Source: RPQJ01 sp963698735 | GTDB lineage: Bacteria > Pseudomonadota > Gammaproteobacteria > Steroidobacterales > Steroidobacteraceae | DNA length: 64,000 bases | NCBI GenBank assembly: GCA_963698735.1 | Contig: CAVOSA010000035.1 | Coordinates: forward strand, 1 to 64,000 | Reading direction: 5' to 3' | In this document: piece after piece, positions 35,606-45,300 of the stretch | How positions within the stretch are numbered: the stretch's first letter is position 1 | Layout: every line of letters starts with the position of its first letter | Notes under the pieces: generated by a model | The model's database searches: none | What the model saw: only the letters and a program-made list of their open reading frames with translations | Told to the model about the DNA's origin: nothing | Made by a program: the position numbers and the translations under genes

Positions 35606-37606
35606 CTAGGTCGACCGGATCCGCGCGGCGACTGCATCGAAGCCGCGCGCCACCGCCACGTCCGCCGCGGCCATGCCGTCCCGATTGCGCAGCGTCTTCT
35701 TGGCGCCCGCGTCCAGCAGGATGCCGACGACGTCGCTGGCGCCCGCCTGGCTGGCGAGAATCAACGCGGTGTCGCCGTACGAATTCTGCGTGTCGAGTTC
35801 GGCGCGCGCAACAAGCAGCTTGCGCACGATGCCGGCATGACCACCGCGCGCCGCCAGCATCAAAGGCGTGTCGCCCGAGCGGTTGCGTGACCGAGCATTC
35901 GCATTCGCGCTCGCCAGCTTGTCGAACGCGGCGTTGTTGCCTCGTGCAGCGGCGCAGGCCAGCGGCGTAAGGCCGTTCACATCGGCCGCTTCGGCGTTGG
36001 CTGATGCGCCCAGCAGCAGCGAGACGAGTTCGACGTCGTTGCGGCATGCGGCATGCCACATAGCAGTGCGGCCGGAGGCGTCAGCCACGTTCGGAACCGC
36101 TCCGGCGCGCAGCAACTGGGCTGCAATCGCTGCGTCGCCACGGGCAGCCGCGAGCAGCAGCGGATTCACCTCCTCCTTGTCGCCGTCGATGCGAGCATTG
36201 CGCGACAGCAGCATGCGCACTGCTTCCGCGTCGCCACGACGCACGGCCGTCGCCAGTGGCGCCGCTTCCTTCGCGCCGCGCACATTCGGGTCGACGCCCC
36301 GATCAAGCAGTGCCTGCGCAATTGCGGCGTGACCCAGCCGCACGGCTTCACCGAGCGGCGTGTGACCTGCGCGGTCGGCTCTCGTTGGCGAAGCTCCCGC
36401 TGCAAGCAGGACTTCCACGGCGGCGACCGAGTTGGCGGCAATGGCCACGTGCAAAGCCGGCCTGCCATCCGCCGTCATAGCGTCGGGATCGCCGCCGCGC
36501 GCCAGCACCGCCTTCAGCGACGCGGCGTCACGTCGGCTCGCCGCAAGCGCGACATCGGGCCAACCGGCATAGGCGTCACCAACCGTTGCACGCGGCAGCG
36601 AGCCCGATGAGGCAACGCGGCTGGCTTGCGCCGTGTGACGTCGAGCAACCTGCGCTCCCTGCCGCACGAGATAGTCGGTGAGTTCCGGGTGCTCGGACTG
36701 CACCGAGTAGTCGACTGCGCTCCACCCACCCGAGTTACGCAGCTTTGTATCCACGCCGGCGGCGACGAGTCGCTCGGCCTGTGCCTGGCGCCCGCGTCGC
36801 GCCGCGTAGAACAGTGAGCTGTTGCCCACGGCATCCACCGCGTTGACGCGGGCGCGGGCCTGCAGCAGTGATTCGAGCGCGTCGGGCTTCTCCGCGGTCG
36901 CGGCCAGCATCAGCGGCGTAATCGATTGTGCGTCGGTCGCATCGACGCCTGCGCCGTGGTCGAGCAGCCAGTGCACTGCTCCCGCCGCTCCGACCTCTGC
37001 CGCGTGATGCAGCGTAGTCCGCCGGAACTCGTCCGTCGCGTTCGCGGGAAGCAGCGGCCACAGGGCGGCGAGTGCTTCGACGTCGTCGTGCCGGGCAGCT
37101 GACGTTACCAGCGACAGGGCTGCCCCGGGATCGGTGGCGAGCGCGCGGACATCGGACTGCAGGGGCAACTGGCCACCCTGCTTCAACCGTGCGGCCTCAA
37201 CGTGCCCCGCAGCCGCGGCCTTGTCGAGCCACGCGCGGGCGTCGGTTGGATTGTCGTGTGCGGTCAGGGCGGACAACGCGAACGCAGCGCGTGGCTCGCC
37301 CCTGCCGGCAGCGCTCTCAAACAACGACCTGGCACGTTCCGGACTTTCGGCGACGCCGAGGCCGTTCAGATACAAGGTGCCGAGCAGGTACTGCGCGCGC
37401 GGATCCTCCGCAAGCGCGCCGCGGCCCAGCTGGCTTGCGGCATCGCCAAACTGCTTGAGGCGCAGCGCGCTCTTCGCCGGCTCGAGGACGTCCGGTGTGC
37501 CGAAGGGCGGCGCCGGGTTCGCGGCGGCGACAGGCCGCGCGCCGAGCAGCGCGACGGCCAGCGCGAGTCCGCACACCATGGCAGTCACGCGGTCACGCGG
37601 TTCCAT
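35606..37606 (-). CDS. Exported Sel1-ankyrin repeat protein
   Basis: A protein of about 666 residues. The signal peptide ends near RPVAAA. One or two Sel1-like repeats (QYLLGTLYLNGLGVAESPERARSLF) precede two long ankyrin arrays (residues about 195-320 and 345-660; typical unit GxTPLMLAARxGHAGIVRKLL), about 12-13 repeats overall. Ankyrin solenoids mediate protein binding, here in the periplasm. The ATG at 37606 lies inside the 3' end of the ferredoxin-flavoprotein gene (14-base overlap); a later ATG at 37579 would abolish the overlap. Coupling to the flavoprotein suggests a role with the electron-transfer system. Confidence 0.82.
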   Translation of the reverse strand: MEPRDRVTAMVCGLALAVALLGARPVAAANPAPPFGTPDVLEPAKSALRLKQFGDAASQLGRGALAEDPRAQYLLGTLYLNGLGVAESPERARSLFESAAGRGEPRAAFALSALTAHDNPTDARAWLDKAAAAGHVEAARLKQGGQLPLQSDVRALATDPGAALSLVTSAARHDDVEALAALWPLLPANATDEFRRTTLHHAAEVGAAGAVHWLLDHGAGVDATDAQSITPLMLAATAEKPDALESLLQARARVNAVDAVGNSSLFYAARRGRQAQAERLVAAGVDTKLRNSGGWSAVDYSVQSEHPELTDYLVRQGAQVARRHTAQASRVASSGSLPRATVGDAYAGWPDVALAASRRDAASLKAVLARGGDPDAMTADGRPALHVAIAANSVAAVEVLLAAGASPTRADRAGHTPLGEAVRLGHAAIAQALLDRGVDPNVRGAKEAAPLATAVRRGDAEAVRMLLSRNARIDGDKEEVNPLLLAAARGDAAIAAQLLRAGAVPNVADASGRTAMWHAACRNDVELVSLLLGASANAEAADVNGLTPLACAAARGNNAAFDKLASANANARSRNRSGDTPLMLAARGGHAGIVRKLLVARAELDTQNSYGDTALILASQAGASDVVGILLDAGAKKTLRNRDGMAAADVAVARGFDAVAARIRST

Positions 37607-38909
37607 ACTTGGTCTCCACATGGATGCCTACGCGCTTCAGGAAGTCGGAGGGCAGGATGCCGCCAGCGCTGACGATCACTGCGTCGTTCGGCAGGATCAG
37701 GTGGCTGTCGCCATTGCGGAGCAGCACTCGGTCCCGCTCGATGCGTTCCACCTGCGACTGCAGCAGGACCTGCAACCGGCCCACTCGTTCAGATTCGGCG
37801 ACGCGCTCGCGATTGCGCGGCTTGGCGCGACTGAACGCGTCACCACGATAGGAGAGCGTGACTTTCCCACCCGCCTCCGCGATGCTGGCCGCGGCCTCGA
37901 GTGCGCTGTCGCCGCCACCCACGACGAGCACGCGCTGGCCGTGATACTGCTCCGCGTCGATCAGGCGGTACACCACCTTCGACAGGTCCTCGCCGGGTAC
38001 GTCGAGCTTACGTGGCGTGCCGCGCCGGCCAATGGCCAGCAGTACGTTGGCAGCACGGTACTCGGCACGCGACGTACGAACGATGAAGCCGTGCGCACCG
38101 TCACCATCGATGCCCTCGACGCGTTCGCGATAGCGCATGTTGCCGGTCACGCCGGTCTTGCGCTCGATGTCCTGCCAGAACGCGAGCAGTTCCTCCTTCG
38201 AAGTCTGGCGGAAGCGGACCTTCCCGATCAGCGGGATCTCAGCGGGCTGCGTCATCACGAGTTTCGCGCGCGGATACTGGAACACGCACCCGCCGAGACT
38301 TTCCTGCTCGACGGTGACGAACCGCATGTCGTGCGACTTCGCGGCGAGGCTGGCTGAGAACCCTGCGGGCCCTGCGCCGACGATCAGCACGTCGAGTTGC
38401 CCTGGCACGACGTTGCGTCGCCTGCGCTGAATCGCATCGACCGCCTGTCGCCCCTGCGCAAGCGCATTGCGAATGAGCCCCATCCCGCCAAGCTCCCCGG
38501 CGACGAACAGACCCGGGACGGTCGATTCGAACTCGGCCGTGAGCAACGGAATCTCCACGCCGCGCCGCTCGGTGCCGAACACGAGCGTGATCGCATCGGC
38601 AGGACACGCGGCCCGGCACGCACCGTGACCTATGCAGTCGGTTGGCCCCACGAGGTGTGCCTTGCCGTCGATCAGGCCGAGCACGCGGTGTTCCGGCTGC
38701 TCGGGGCATGCTTTTACGCAGGATCCGCAGCCAATACAGCGCACCGGGTCGATGACAGGGTGCAGGGACATGGGGTCCAGCAGGCCGGCCGCGTGTGACT
38801 GCTCACGCGCCGCGCGGCTCGCGTGTTCGTGGCGGCGCCGCTTGAGCATATACCAGGCCCAGATCAGCGCGAGCGGCAGCAGGTAGACGGCGAGCAGGGA
38901 TGTTGTCAT
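37593..38909 (-). CDS. Ferredoxin-flavoprotein NAD(P)H oxidoreductase with permuted FAD elements
   Basis: 438 residues. An N-terminal membrane helix (about 4-22) is followed by a 2[4Fe-4S]-type ferredoxin domain: Cys58, 61, 64, 68 in canonical spacing, then Cys92, His95, Cys98, Cys102 where His replaces one Cys. Next comes VPGLFVAGELGG (132-143), which in thioredoxin-reductase-like enzymes is the C-terminal FAD contact. Only then come the FAD Rossmann motif LIVGAGPAG (175-183) and the NAD(P) motif VLVVGGGDSALEAA. The protein ends where the C-terminal FAD contact would be expected. It is divergent from the multiheme operon and probably feeds electrons from NAD(P)H into it. Confidence 0.82.
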   Translation of the reverse strand: MTTSLLAVYLLPLALIWAWYMLKRRRHEHASRAAREQSHAAGLLDPMSLHPVIDPVRCIGCGSCVKACPEQPEHRVLGLIDGKAHLVGPTDCIGHGACRAACPADAITLVFGTERRGVEIPLLTAEFESTVPGLFVAGELGGMGLIRNALAQGRQAVDAIQRRRRNVVPGQLDVLIVGAGPAGFSASLAAKSHDMRFVTVEQESLGGCVFQYPRAKLVMTQPAEIPLIGKVRFRQTSKEELLAFWQDIERKTGVTGNMRYRERVEGIDGDGAHGFIVRTSRAEYRAANVLLAIGRRGTPRKLDVPGEDLSKVVYRLIDAEQYHGQRVLVVGGGDSALEAAASIAEAGGKVTLSYRGDAFSRAKPRNRERVAESERVGRLQVLLQSQVERIERDRVLLRNGDSHLILPNDAVIVSAGGILPSDFLKRVGIHVETKYGTA

Positions 38910-39107
38910 CGAGGATTCAATGTGAACGGATTTTGCACGCTCAGGCGTCGCGCGACGATATCGGTTCCCGTGAGCGTCGCACCGGATGCGCGCATACGGT
39001 GTCGACTGCGTCACGAATGCGCCAATCGCTCGCCTTGATATGTGTTGCTGGACGCCGTGCGCCGTTATGTTCTGTCCTCCGGCCGACCGTGGCCGGGGGA
39101 GACGACT
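38910..39107. promoter_or_regulatory. Divergent intergenic region of the multiheme cluster
   Basis: 198 bases between the ferredoxin-flavoprotein gene and the six-gene cytochrome operon. It must hold the promoters for both directions. GC-rich hairpins occur near 38945-38985, but I could not assign convincing -35/-10 pairs or a known regulator box. Confidence 0.45.
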
Positions 39108-39740
39108 ATGTTGAAGTACAAGACGACCGCGGTGTTCGCGCTGGCTGCATTCGCGCTGGGGCTCGTGACCGGGAAGGGTTTCGACTCGCTGCAGGCAAGA
39201 ACAGCAACGGGGATGGCTGCGACCGCTGTCGAGGCGGTATCGCTTCCCGCGGGACACCCGGGCATCGGTGAACGCAGCCTTGGGGACGTCGTCGCCACGA
39301 CGCTGCAGATGCGCGGCGTCTCCACCACGACGGCCAGCAGCGCCCCCGCGATCGCGGGTTCGCCCAGCCTCATCGCACAGGCTGACGAACTTCGTCGCCA
39401 ACGGAAGTTCAAGGACGCAGCCACCGTCTATCGTCGCGTCGTTGCCAGTGGCGGCATGACGGCCGATGCGTGGGCGGACTACGCGGACGCACTGGCCTCG
39501 GCGGATTCCACGCTGCAAGGCGAGCCTGCCAAGGCCGTGGCCAAGGCACTCGAACTGGATCCGCAGCACGCCAAGGCCCTCTGGCTCAAGGCCAGCCTCG
39601 AGCACGAGGAACATCACTACACCGACGCGGTTCGCACCTGGCGCAGCCTGCTTGCGGTGGTGCCGGCGAACTCGTCTGACGCGCGCATCATCGAAGCCAA
39701 CATCGCCGAGGCCAGTCGTCTCGCGGCCAGCCAGGGCTAG
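39108..39740 (+). CDS. TPR protein with N-terminal membrane anchor
   Basis: 210 residues. ATG 39108 follows GGGGGAGA; the first residues are a membrane helix (TTAVFALAAFALGLVTG). A segment LPAGHPGIGE follows, then three to four TPRs (ADELRRQRKFKDAATVYRRV; AKALELDPQHAKALWLKASLEHEEHHYTDAVRTWRSLL). Its layout resembles NrfG/CcmH-type TPR proteins that dock apocytochromes for heme attachment, which would suit an operon encoding about 83 covalent hemes (inference). First gene of the cytochrome operon. Confidence 0.75.
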   Translation: MLKYKTTAVFALAAFALGLVTGKGFDSLQARTATGMAATAVEAVSLPAGHPGIGERSLGDVVATTLQMRGVSTTTASSAPAIAGSPSLIAQADELRRQRKFKDAATVYRRVVASGGMTADAWADYADALASADSTLQGEPAKAVAKALELDPQHAKALWLKASLEHEEHHYTDAVRTWRSLLAVVPANSSDARIIEANIAEASRLAASQG

Positions 39741-39745
39741 ACGTG

Positions 39746-40708
39746 ATGAGTGCACAGCCGCGCTTGCGCGAAATACCGGACCGGACCGCCGCCACCGGAC
39801 TGCCGCGAGAAACCCAATTGCCACACGCCGCGCGCCCCCGGATGGCTGCCGTCAACGCGGTCTCCGGCACGGGTGACCGCATGCGACTGGTTACGCCGGC
39901 CAGCGTCTTCTTCTGCCTGGTGCTTGCCACGCTGGCGTTCGGCTTCAGCCTGCCAACGTCTGCGTATCTCTCGCCGCAATCAGGGCTTGGATACGCGCTG
40001 GGTATCGGCGGCGGCAGCATGATGCTGCTGTTGCTGCTGTATCCGCTGCGCAAGCGGCTGCCGCTGGCTCACCGCATGGGCTCGACGCGGTTCTGGTTCC
40101 GCTTCCACATGGTGCTGGGCATCCTCGGCCCGGCGCTGATCCTGTTCCATTCGAACTTCAGCCTCGGCGCCACGAACAGCAACGTCGCGCTGATCTGCAT
40201 GCTGATCGTGGCGGGCAGCGGCCTGTTCGGTCGGTACTTCTACGGTCGCATCCACCATGAACTGCACGGCCGGCGCGCGACGCTCGATGACCTGAAGGAA
40301 TTCTCCGGTCGCATGCGGCACATGACGTCGGCCGTGTCATTCCTGCCCGAGCTGGCGCGCCGGATCGACGAGGAAGTGGCCGTCATCGAGCGCCGTTGCG
40401 GGCGCCTGCCCCTGCTGCTGCGCCCCCTTGCCGGCGTGACCTGGGCGTTCGCCGCGCGTCGTCGTCTGCGGCGCGCCGTGCGCGCGGCTGTAGCCTCCGG
40501 CGCGGATCGTCGACAGGATCGCGCACGCGAGCCGCTGCGAACCACGGCGTACCGTTACATCGACGACCGCATCGGAGCCACGCGGCGCGTCCTGGAGTTT
40601 CACGCCTTCGAACGCTTCTTCTCGCTGTGGCACGCATTGCACATGCCGCTCTTCGTCATGCTGCTCATCGCCGGGACCGTCCATGTGGTCGCCGTGCACC
40701 TCTATTGA
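39746..40708 (+). CDS. Predicted diheme b-type cytochrome membrane protein
   Basis: 320 residues with five membrane helices. Helix 3 contains His121 and His135 and helix 5 contains His299 and His313, each pair exactly 14 residues apart. This His-x13-His spacing on two helices is the classic way to hold two stacked b hemes (as in bc1, NarI-like and ferric-reductase-like proteins). A cytoplasmic-size loop of about 120 residues (RHMTSAVSFLPELARRIDEEVAVIERR) lies between helices 4 and 5. I infer a quinol- or flavoprotein-linked step that moves electrons across the inner membrane to the cytochromes encoded downstream. It starts at ATG 39746, 5 bases after the TPR gene. Confidence 0.72.
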   Translation: MSAQPRLREIPDRTAATGLPRETQLPHAARPRMAAVNAVSGTGDRMRLVTPASVFFCLVLATLAFGFSLPTSAYLSPQSGLGYALGIGGGSMMLLLLLYPLRKRLPLAHRMGSTRFWFRFHMVLGILGPALILFHSNFSLGATNSNVALICMLIVAGSGLFGRYFYGRIHHELHGRRATLDDLKEFSGRMRHMTSAVSFLPELARRIDEEVAVIERRCGRLPLLLRPLAGVTWAFAARRRLRRAVRAAVASGADRRQDRAREPLRTTAYRYIDDRIGATRRVLEFHAFERFFSLWHALHMPLFVMLLIAGTVHVVAVHLY

Positions 40709-40726
40709 TCGCGGCGAGTCGCACGC

Positions 40727-42292
40727 ATGCCGCAATCGCGCATCGCCTGGCGACTCCTGCTTTCCCTGCTGTGGCTGTCTGGGTCGGCGTCGTCTGTGCG
40801 CGGCGCCAGCATCGAGACGTTGCTGATGCCCGGGCCGGTTATCGCAGGCCACGCCAAGTACGAGCAGGAGTGCTCGCGCTGCCACGACCGCGCGGACCGC
40901 GGGCGACAGGCTGCGCTGTGCCGTGACTGCCACGAGCCGGTCGCGAAGGACATCGCCCAGCACAAGGGATTCCACGGCCGGCTTGCCGGAGCCGATTCCG
41001 CTCAGTGCAGCGCCTGCCATTCGGAGCACAAGGGGCGTAAGGCCGACATCGTCAAGCTTGAAAGCGCGTCATTCCCGCACGCGCAGACCGATTTCCGGCT
41101 GCAGGGAGCACATGCGACGGTGGCTTGCGCTGCTTGCCACGCGGCCGGCCGCAAGTATCGCGAAGCGTCCTCAGCCTGCGTGGATTGCCACCGCAAGGAC
41201 GAGCCACACGAAGGCAAGCTCGGCCGTGAGTGCGCCAACTGCCACGAGGACACCGGGTGGGAGCGGATGCGCTTCGACCATGCGAAGACGAAGTTCGCCT
41301 TGACCGGCAAGCACATCGACACGGGCTGCACGGCCTGCCATTTCGGCAACCGGTATGCCGGCACACCCGTCCCATGTGCTTCGTGTCACGCGCCCGACGA
41401 CGTCCACGCCGGCGCGCGCGGGCCGGCCTGCGCCGATTGCCACCAGACGTCCGGCTGGGCCGGCACAAAGTACGACCACCTGCGGGCGACCGGATTCGCG
41501 CTGGCGGGGGCGCACGGCCAGCTCGACTGCAAGGCGTGCCACAAGACCACTAACCTCAAGGACCCGTTGCCGCGCGACTGCACCGGCTGCCATCGCAGCG
41601 ACGAACCGCACGCGACGCGTTTTGGCGAGGCCTGCGACAAATGCCACGGGTCGAATGCCTGGAAGCCTGCGACCTTCGACCACACGCGCGATGGCAAGTT
41701 CGAACTGCGCGGCGCGCACCAGAAACTCGACTGCCACGTCTGTCACACGGCCGTGGTCGCCTCGCAGAAGCTGGGCACGGAGTGCGCCGGCTGCCACCGG
41801 GCGGATGACATCCACGGCGGCAAGCTGGGCCAGGACTGCGCGCAGTGCCACGGCGTCGAAACCTGGCGGGGTCACCTGCAGTTCGACCACGATTTCACGA
41901 CCTTCCCGCTGGTCGGCCTGCACGTGGCCGTCCCCTGCTTCGCTTGCCATCGCTCCGCTTCCTTCAAGGGCGCGCCGCAGGCTTGCGTGGACTGCCACAC
42001 CGCCGACGACCGCCACAAAGGCTCCCTTGGCCGCGACTGCGAAGCCTGCCATTCCACGAACGGCTGGAACCTCTGGGAATTCGACCACGGCAAGGCGACC
42101 AGGTTCTCACTGACCGGCGCGCACTCGAAGGTCACCTGCGAGGGCTGCCACAAGCAGCCTCCGCACGTGGCGAAGCCCGCACAGGACTGTGCAGCGTGCC
42201 ATGCCGACGACGACGTGCACCTCGGACAGTACGGGCGGCAATGCCAGCGCTGTCACGTCACGACCACCTTCAAGGCCGCGCGCCTGCAGTAG
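40727..42292 (+). CDS. 21-heme c-type cytochrome
   Basis: 521 residues with a signal peptide (LLLSLLWLSGSASSVRG). I count 21 CXXCH motifs, including one CHVCH, spread evenly from residue about 50 to 510. Most are organised in a two-heme module with FDH, a loop, then F-x-L-x-GAH and a CxxCH, the pattern of cytochrome c3/c7-like families. No other domain is present, so it is nearly all heme-binding and should be a soluble periplasmic wire or reservoir. It lies 18 bases after the b-type gene and 9 before the giant cytochrome. Confidence 0.9.
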   Translation: MPQSRIAWRLLLSLLWLSGSASSVRGASIETLLMPGPVIAGHAKYEQECSRCHDRADRGRQAALCRDCHEPVAKDIAQHKGFHGRLAGADSAQCSACHSEHKGRKADIVKLESASFPHAQTDFRLQGAHATVACAACHAAGRKYREASSACVDCHRKDEPHEGKLGRECANCHEDTGWERMRFDHAKTKFALTGKHIDTGCTACHFGNRYAGTPVPCASCHAPDDVHAGARGPACADCHQTSGWAGTKYDHLRATGFALAGAHGQLDCKACHKTTNLKDPLPRDCTGCHRSDEPHATRFGEACDKCHGSNAWKPATFDHTRDGKFELRGAHQKLDCHVCHTAVVASQKLGTECAGCHRADDIHGGKLGQDCAQCHGVETWRGHLQFDHDFTTFPLVGLHVAVPCFACHRSASFKGAPQACVDCHTADDRHKGSLGRDCEACHSTNGWNLWEFDHGKATRFSLTGAHSKVTCEGCHKQPPHVAKPAQDCAACHADDDVHLGQYGRQCQRCHVTTTFKAARLQ

Positions 42293-42301
42293 GGGGAGCC
42301 C

Positions 42302-45300
42302 ATGAATACAAACCGGTTCCGCCGCGCGTTGCTCCCATTGTTGCTGCTGCTGTCGGCCGGCTTCGCGCAGGCCCAGGGTACAGGTCGTAACTTCGACCAC
42401 CTCACGACCGGTTTCGAACTGACCGGCGCGCATCGCCTGCAGGCGTGCGAGTCCTGCCACGTCGACGCTGTGTTCGCAGGCACGCCACGCTTGTGCGCGG
42501 CCTGCCACACGCAGGGATCGCGCGTGGGCGCAACCCCGAAGCCCGCAACCCACGTGCTGAGCACCGACAACTGCGCCGCATGCCACACTACCTCCGGCTG
42601 GATTCCGGCGGGCCGTTTCGACCACCAGGAAGCTCGCGGCGACTGCGCGAGCTGTCACAACAGCGTGCAAGCCCAGGGCAAGCCGGCAACGCACGTCGCC
42701 ACCTCCCAGGAATGCTCCGCCTGCCACAGCAACACGGCATGGAGCCCGGCCAGGTTCGATCACAGCGGCATCACCGGCAGTTGCGCGTCATGCCACGACG
42801 GCGTCAGGGCGACCGGCAAGTCAACCACTCATTTCCAGACGACGAACAGCTGCGAGTCCTGTCATTCGATCACGGCCTGGGCACCGCCGACCCGCATGGA
42901 CCACACGCAGGTGAGCGGCACGTGCGCGTCGTGCCATGACGGCAGGTCCGCTACGGGCAAGCACGCCGTCCATGTGCCGACGACCGCGGCCTGCGATACC
43001 TGCCACGCGACCGTGGCATGGAAGCCGGCGAACTTTACGCACGAAGGCATCAGCGGAGGCTGCGTCAGCTGCCATGACGGAGTGCGCGCCAGCGGCACGG
43101 GTCCGCGTCACATCAAGGCCACGACGACCTGCGCGGCCTGCCACGCAACCACCGCCTGGAAGCCGACGACCAGGGTCGATCACGCCAACGTGCTCGGCAG
43201 CTGCTCGACCTGCCACGATGGACTCGCGGCGAAAGGGCAACCCGCCAACCACATTCCGACCAGTGCCGAGTGCGACAACTGCCACGCGACCACCGCGTGG
43301 GCGCCTGCGAAATTCGACCACACCGGCGTCACCGGCAACTGCGTTTCATGCCACGACGGCACTCGTGCCTCGGGCAAGGGCGCAACGCACCTGAACTCAT
43401 CCACCACCTGCGAATCCTGCCACGTCGTAGCTGCCTGGAAGCCGGCCTCGCGCGTTGACCACACCCAGGTGCTCGGTACCTGCTTCTCATGCCACGACGG
43501 CACGACGGCCGCCGGCAAGAACGCCACTCACATTCCGTCCGATAACGCATGCGACAGCTGCCACTCGACGAACCTGTGGCGCCCAGCGAATTTCTCGCAC
43601 ACCGGGCTGACCGAGACGTGCGCAACGTGCCATGACGGCACGCGCGCAACGGGCAAGAGCGCGACCCACATTCTCTCCAGTCCCGCCTGCGGGTCGTGTC
43701 ACGCAACGTTCTCGTGGCGCCCGGTAACGCGCGTCGATCACGCGCAAGTGACCGGCAACTGCGCCTCGTGCCACAACGGCATCACGGCCACCGGCAAGAA
43801 TGTCGACCACCTGCAGACCAGCGGCTCGTGCGACACCTGCCACACGACGACGGCATGGAAGCCGGCGACGAAGGTCGATCACGCGCAGGTCATTGGCACC
43901 TGTGCGTCGTGCCACGACGGCACGAGGGCGACGGGCAAGCACGCGGCGCACATCCCGACGGCCGCGGAGTGCGGCTCCTGCCACGCGACGTCCGCATGGA
44001 AGCCGTCATCGTTCACCCACACGGGCATCGTCAACGGCTGTGCCAGCTGCCACACCGGCACGAGCGCAACGGGCAAGCACGCGGCGCACATCACGTCGAG
44101 CGCGAGCTGCGAGTCCTGCCATGCCACGACGACGTGGAAGCCGGCCACTCGGGTCGATCACTCGCAGGTCCAGGGTACCTGCTTCAGCTGTCATGACGGG
44201 ACCCGGGCAGGCGGCAAGAATGCCGGGCACATCGCAGCCAGCAACGACTGCCAGACCTGCCACGTCACGGCTGCCTGGAGGCCGGCGAACTTTTCGCACG
44301 CGGGCGTCACCACCGGTTGCGCCAGTTGTCATGACGGCACCAGCGCCACCGGCAAGAGCGCGACCCATATCGTCTCGAGCGTCAGCTGTGAAAGCTGCCA
44401 CTCGACGACCGGCTGGCGCCCGGTGACGAAGGTCGACCATGCGCAGGTCAGCGGCAGCTGCGCGTCGTGTCACAACGGCACGACCGCCACCGGCAGGCCA
44501 GTCGATCACATCTCATCGAGCACGGCGTGCGCGGCCTGCCACGCTACGCTGGCCTGGAGGCCGACCACGAACGTCGATCACGCCCAGGTGATCGGCACCT
44601 GCGCCAGCTGCCACGACGGTACGAAAGCCACGGGCAAGCCGATGGGCCACATCCCGAGCGACAATTCCTGCGACAACTGCCACTCGCCGCTGGCGTGGCT
44701 GCCCGCGCGCTTCGACCACACCGGCATCGTCAACAACTGCTCAAGCTGCCATAACGGCGTCAATGCCCAGGGCAAGCCGCCGGCGCACATCAACAGCAGC
44801 GCCACGTGCGAATCCTGCCACGCCGTCGCCACCTGGAGGCCCGCAACCCGCGTCGATCACACGCAGGTCACGGGCACGTGCGCCAGCTGCCATGACGGTA
44901 CGACGGCGATCGGCAAGGGCACCAACCACATCCCGACCAGCGAGGCTTGCAGCACTTGCCATTCGACGCTGGCCTGGGTGCCCGCGACCTTCAGCCATGC
45001 CGGCATCGCTGCTGGCTGCGCCTCGTGCCACGACGGCGTCAGGGCCACGGGCCGCCACGCGACGCACATCTTCACGACCACGAACTGCGAGTCGTGCCAT
45101 GCGACGTCCGCCTGGAAGCCCGCGACCCGCATAGACCACACGCAGGTGATCGGTTCCTGTTCCGGCTGCCACAACGGCACGACGGCCACGGGCAAGGGAC
45201 CGACACACATCGCCACGACGGCCGAGTGCAGCCGCTGCCACTCGGCAGCTGCCTGGGTACCCGCGACCGGGTTCACGCACGAAGGCATCACCGGCAACTG

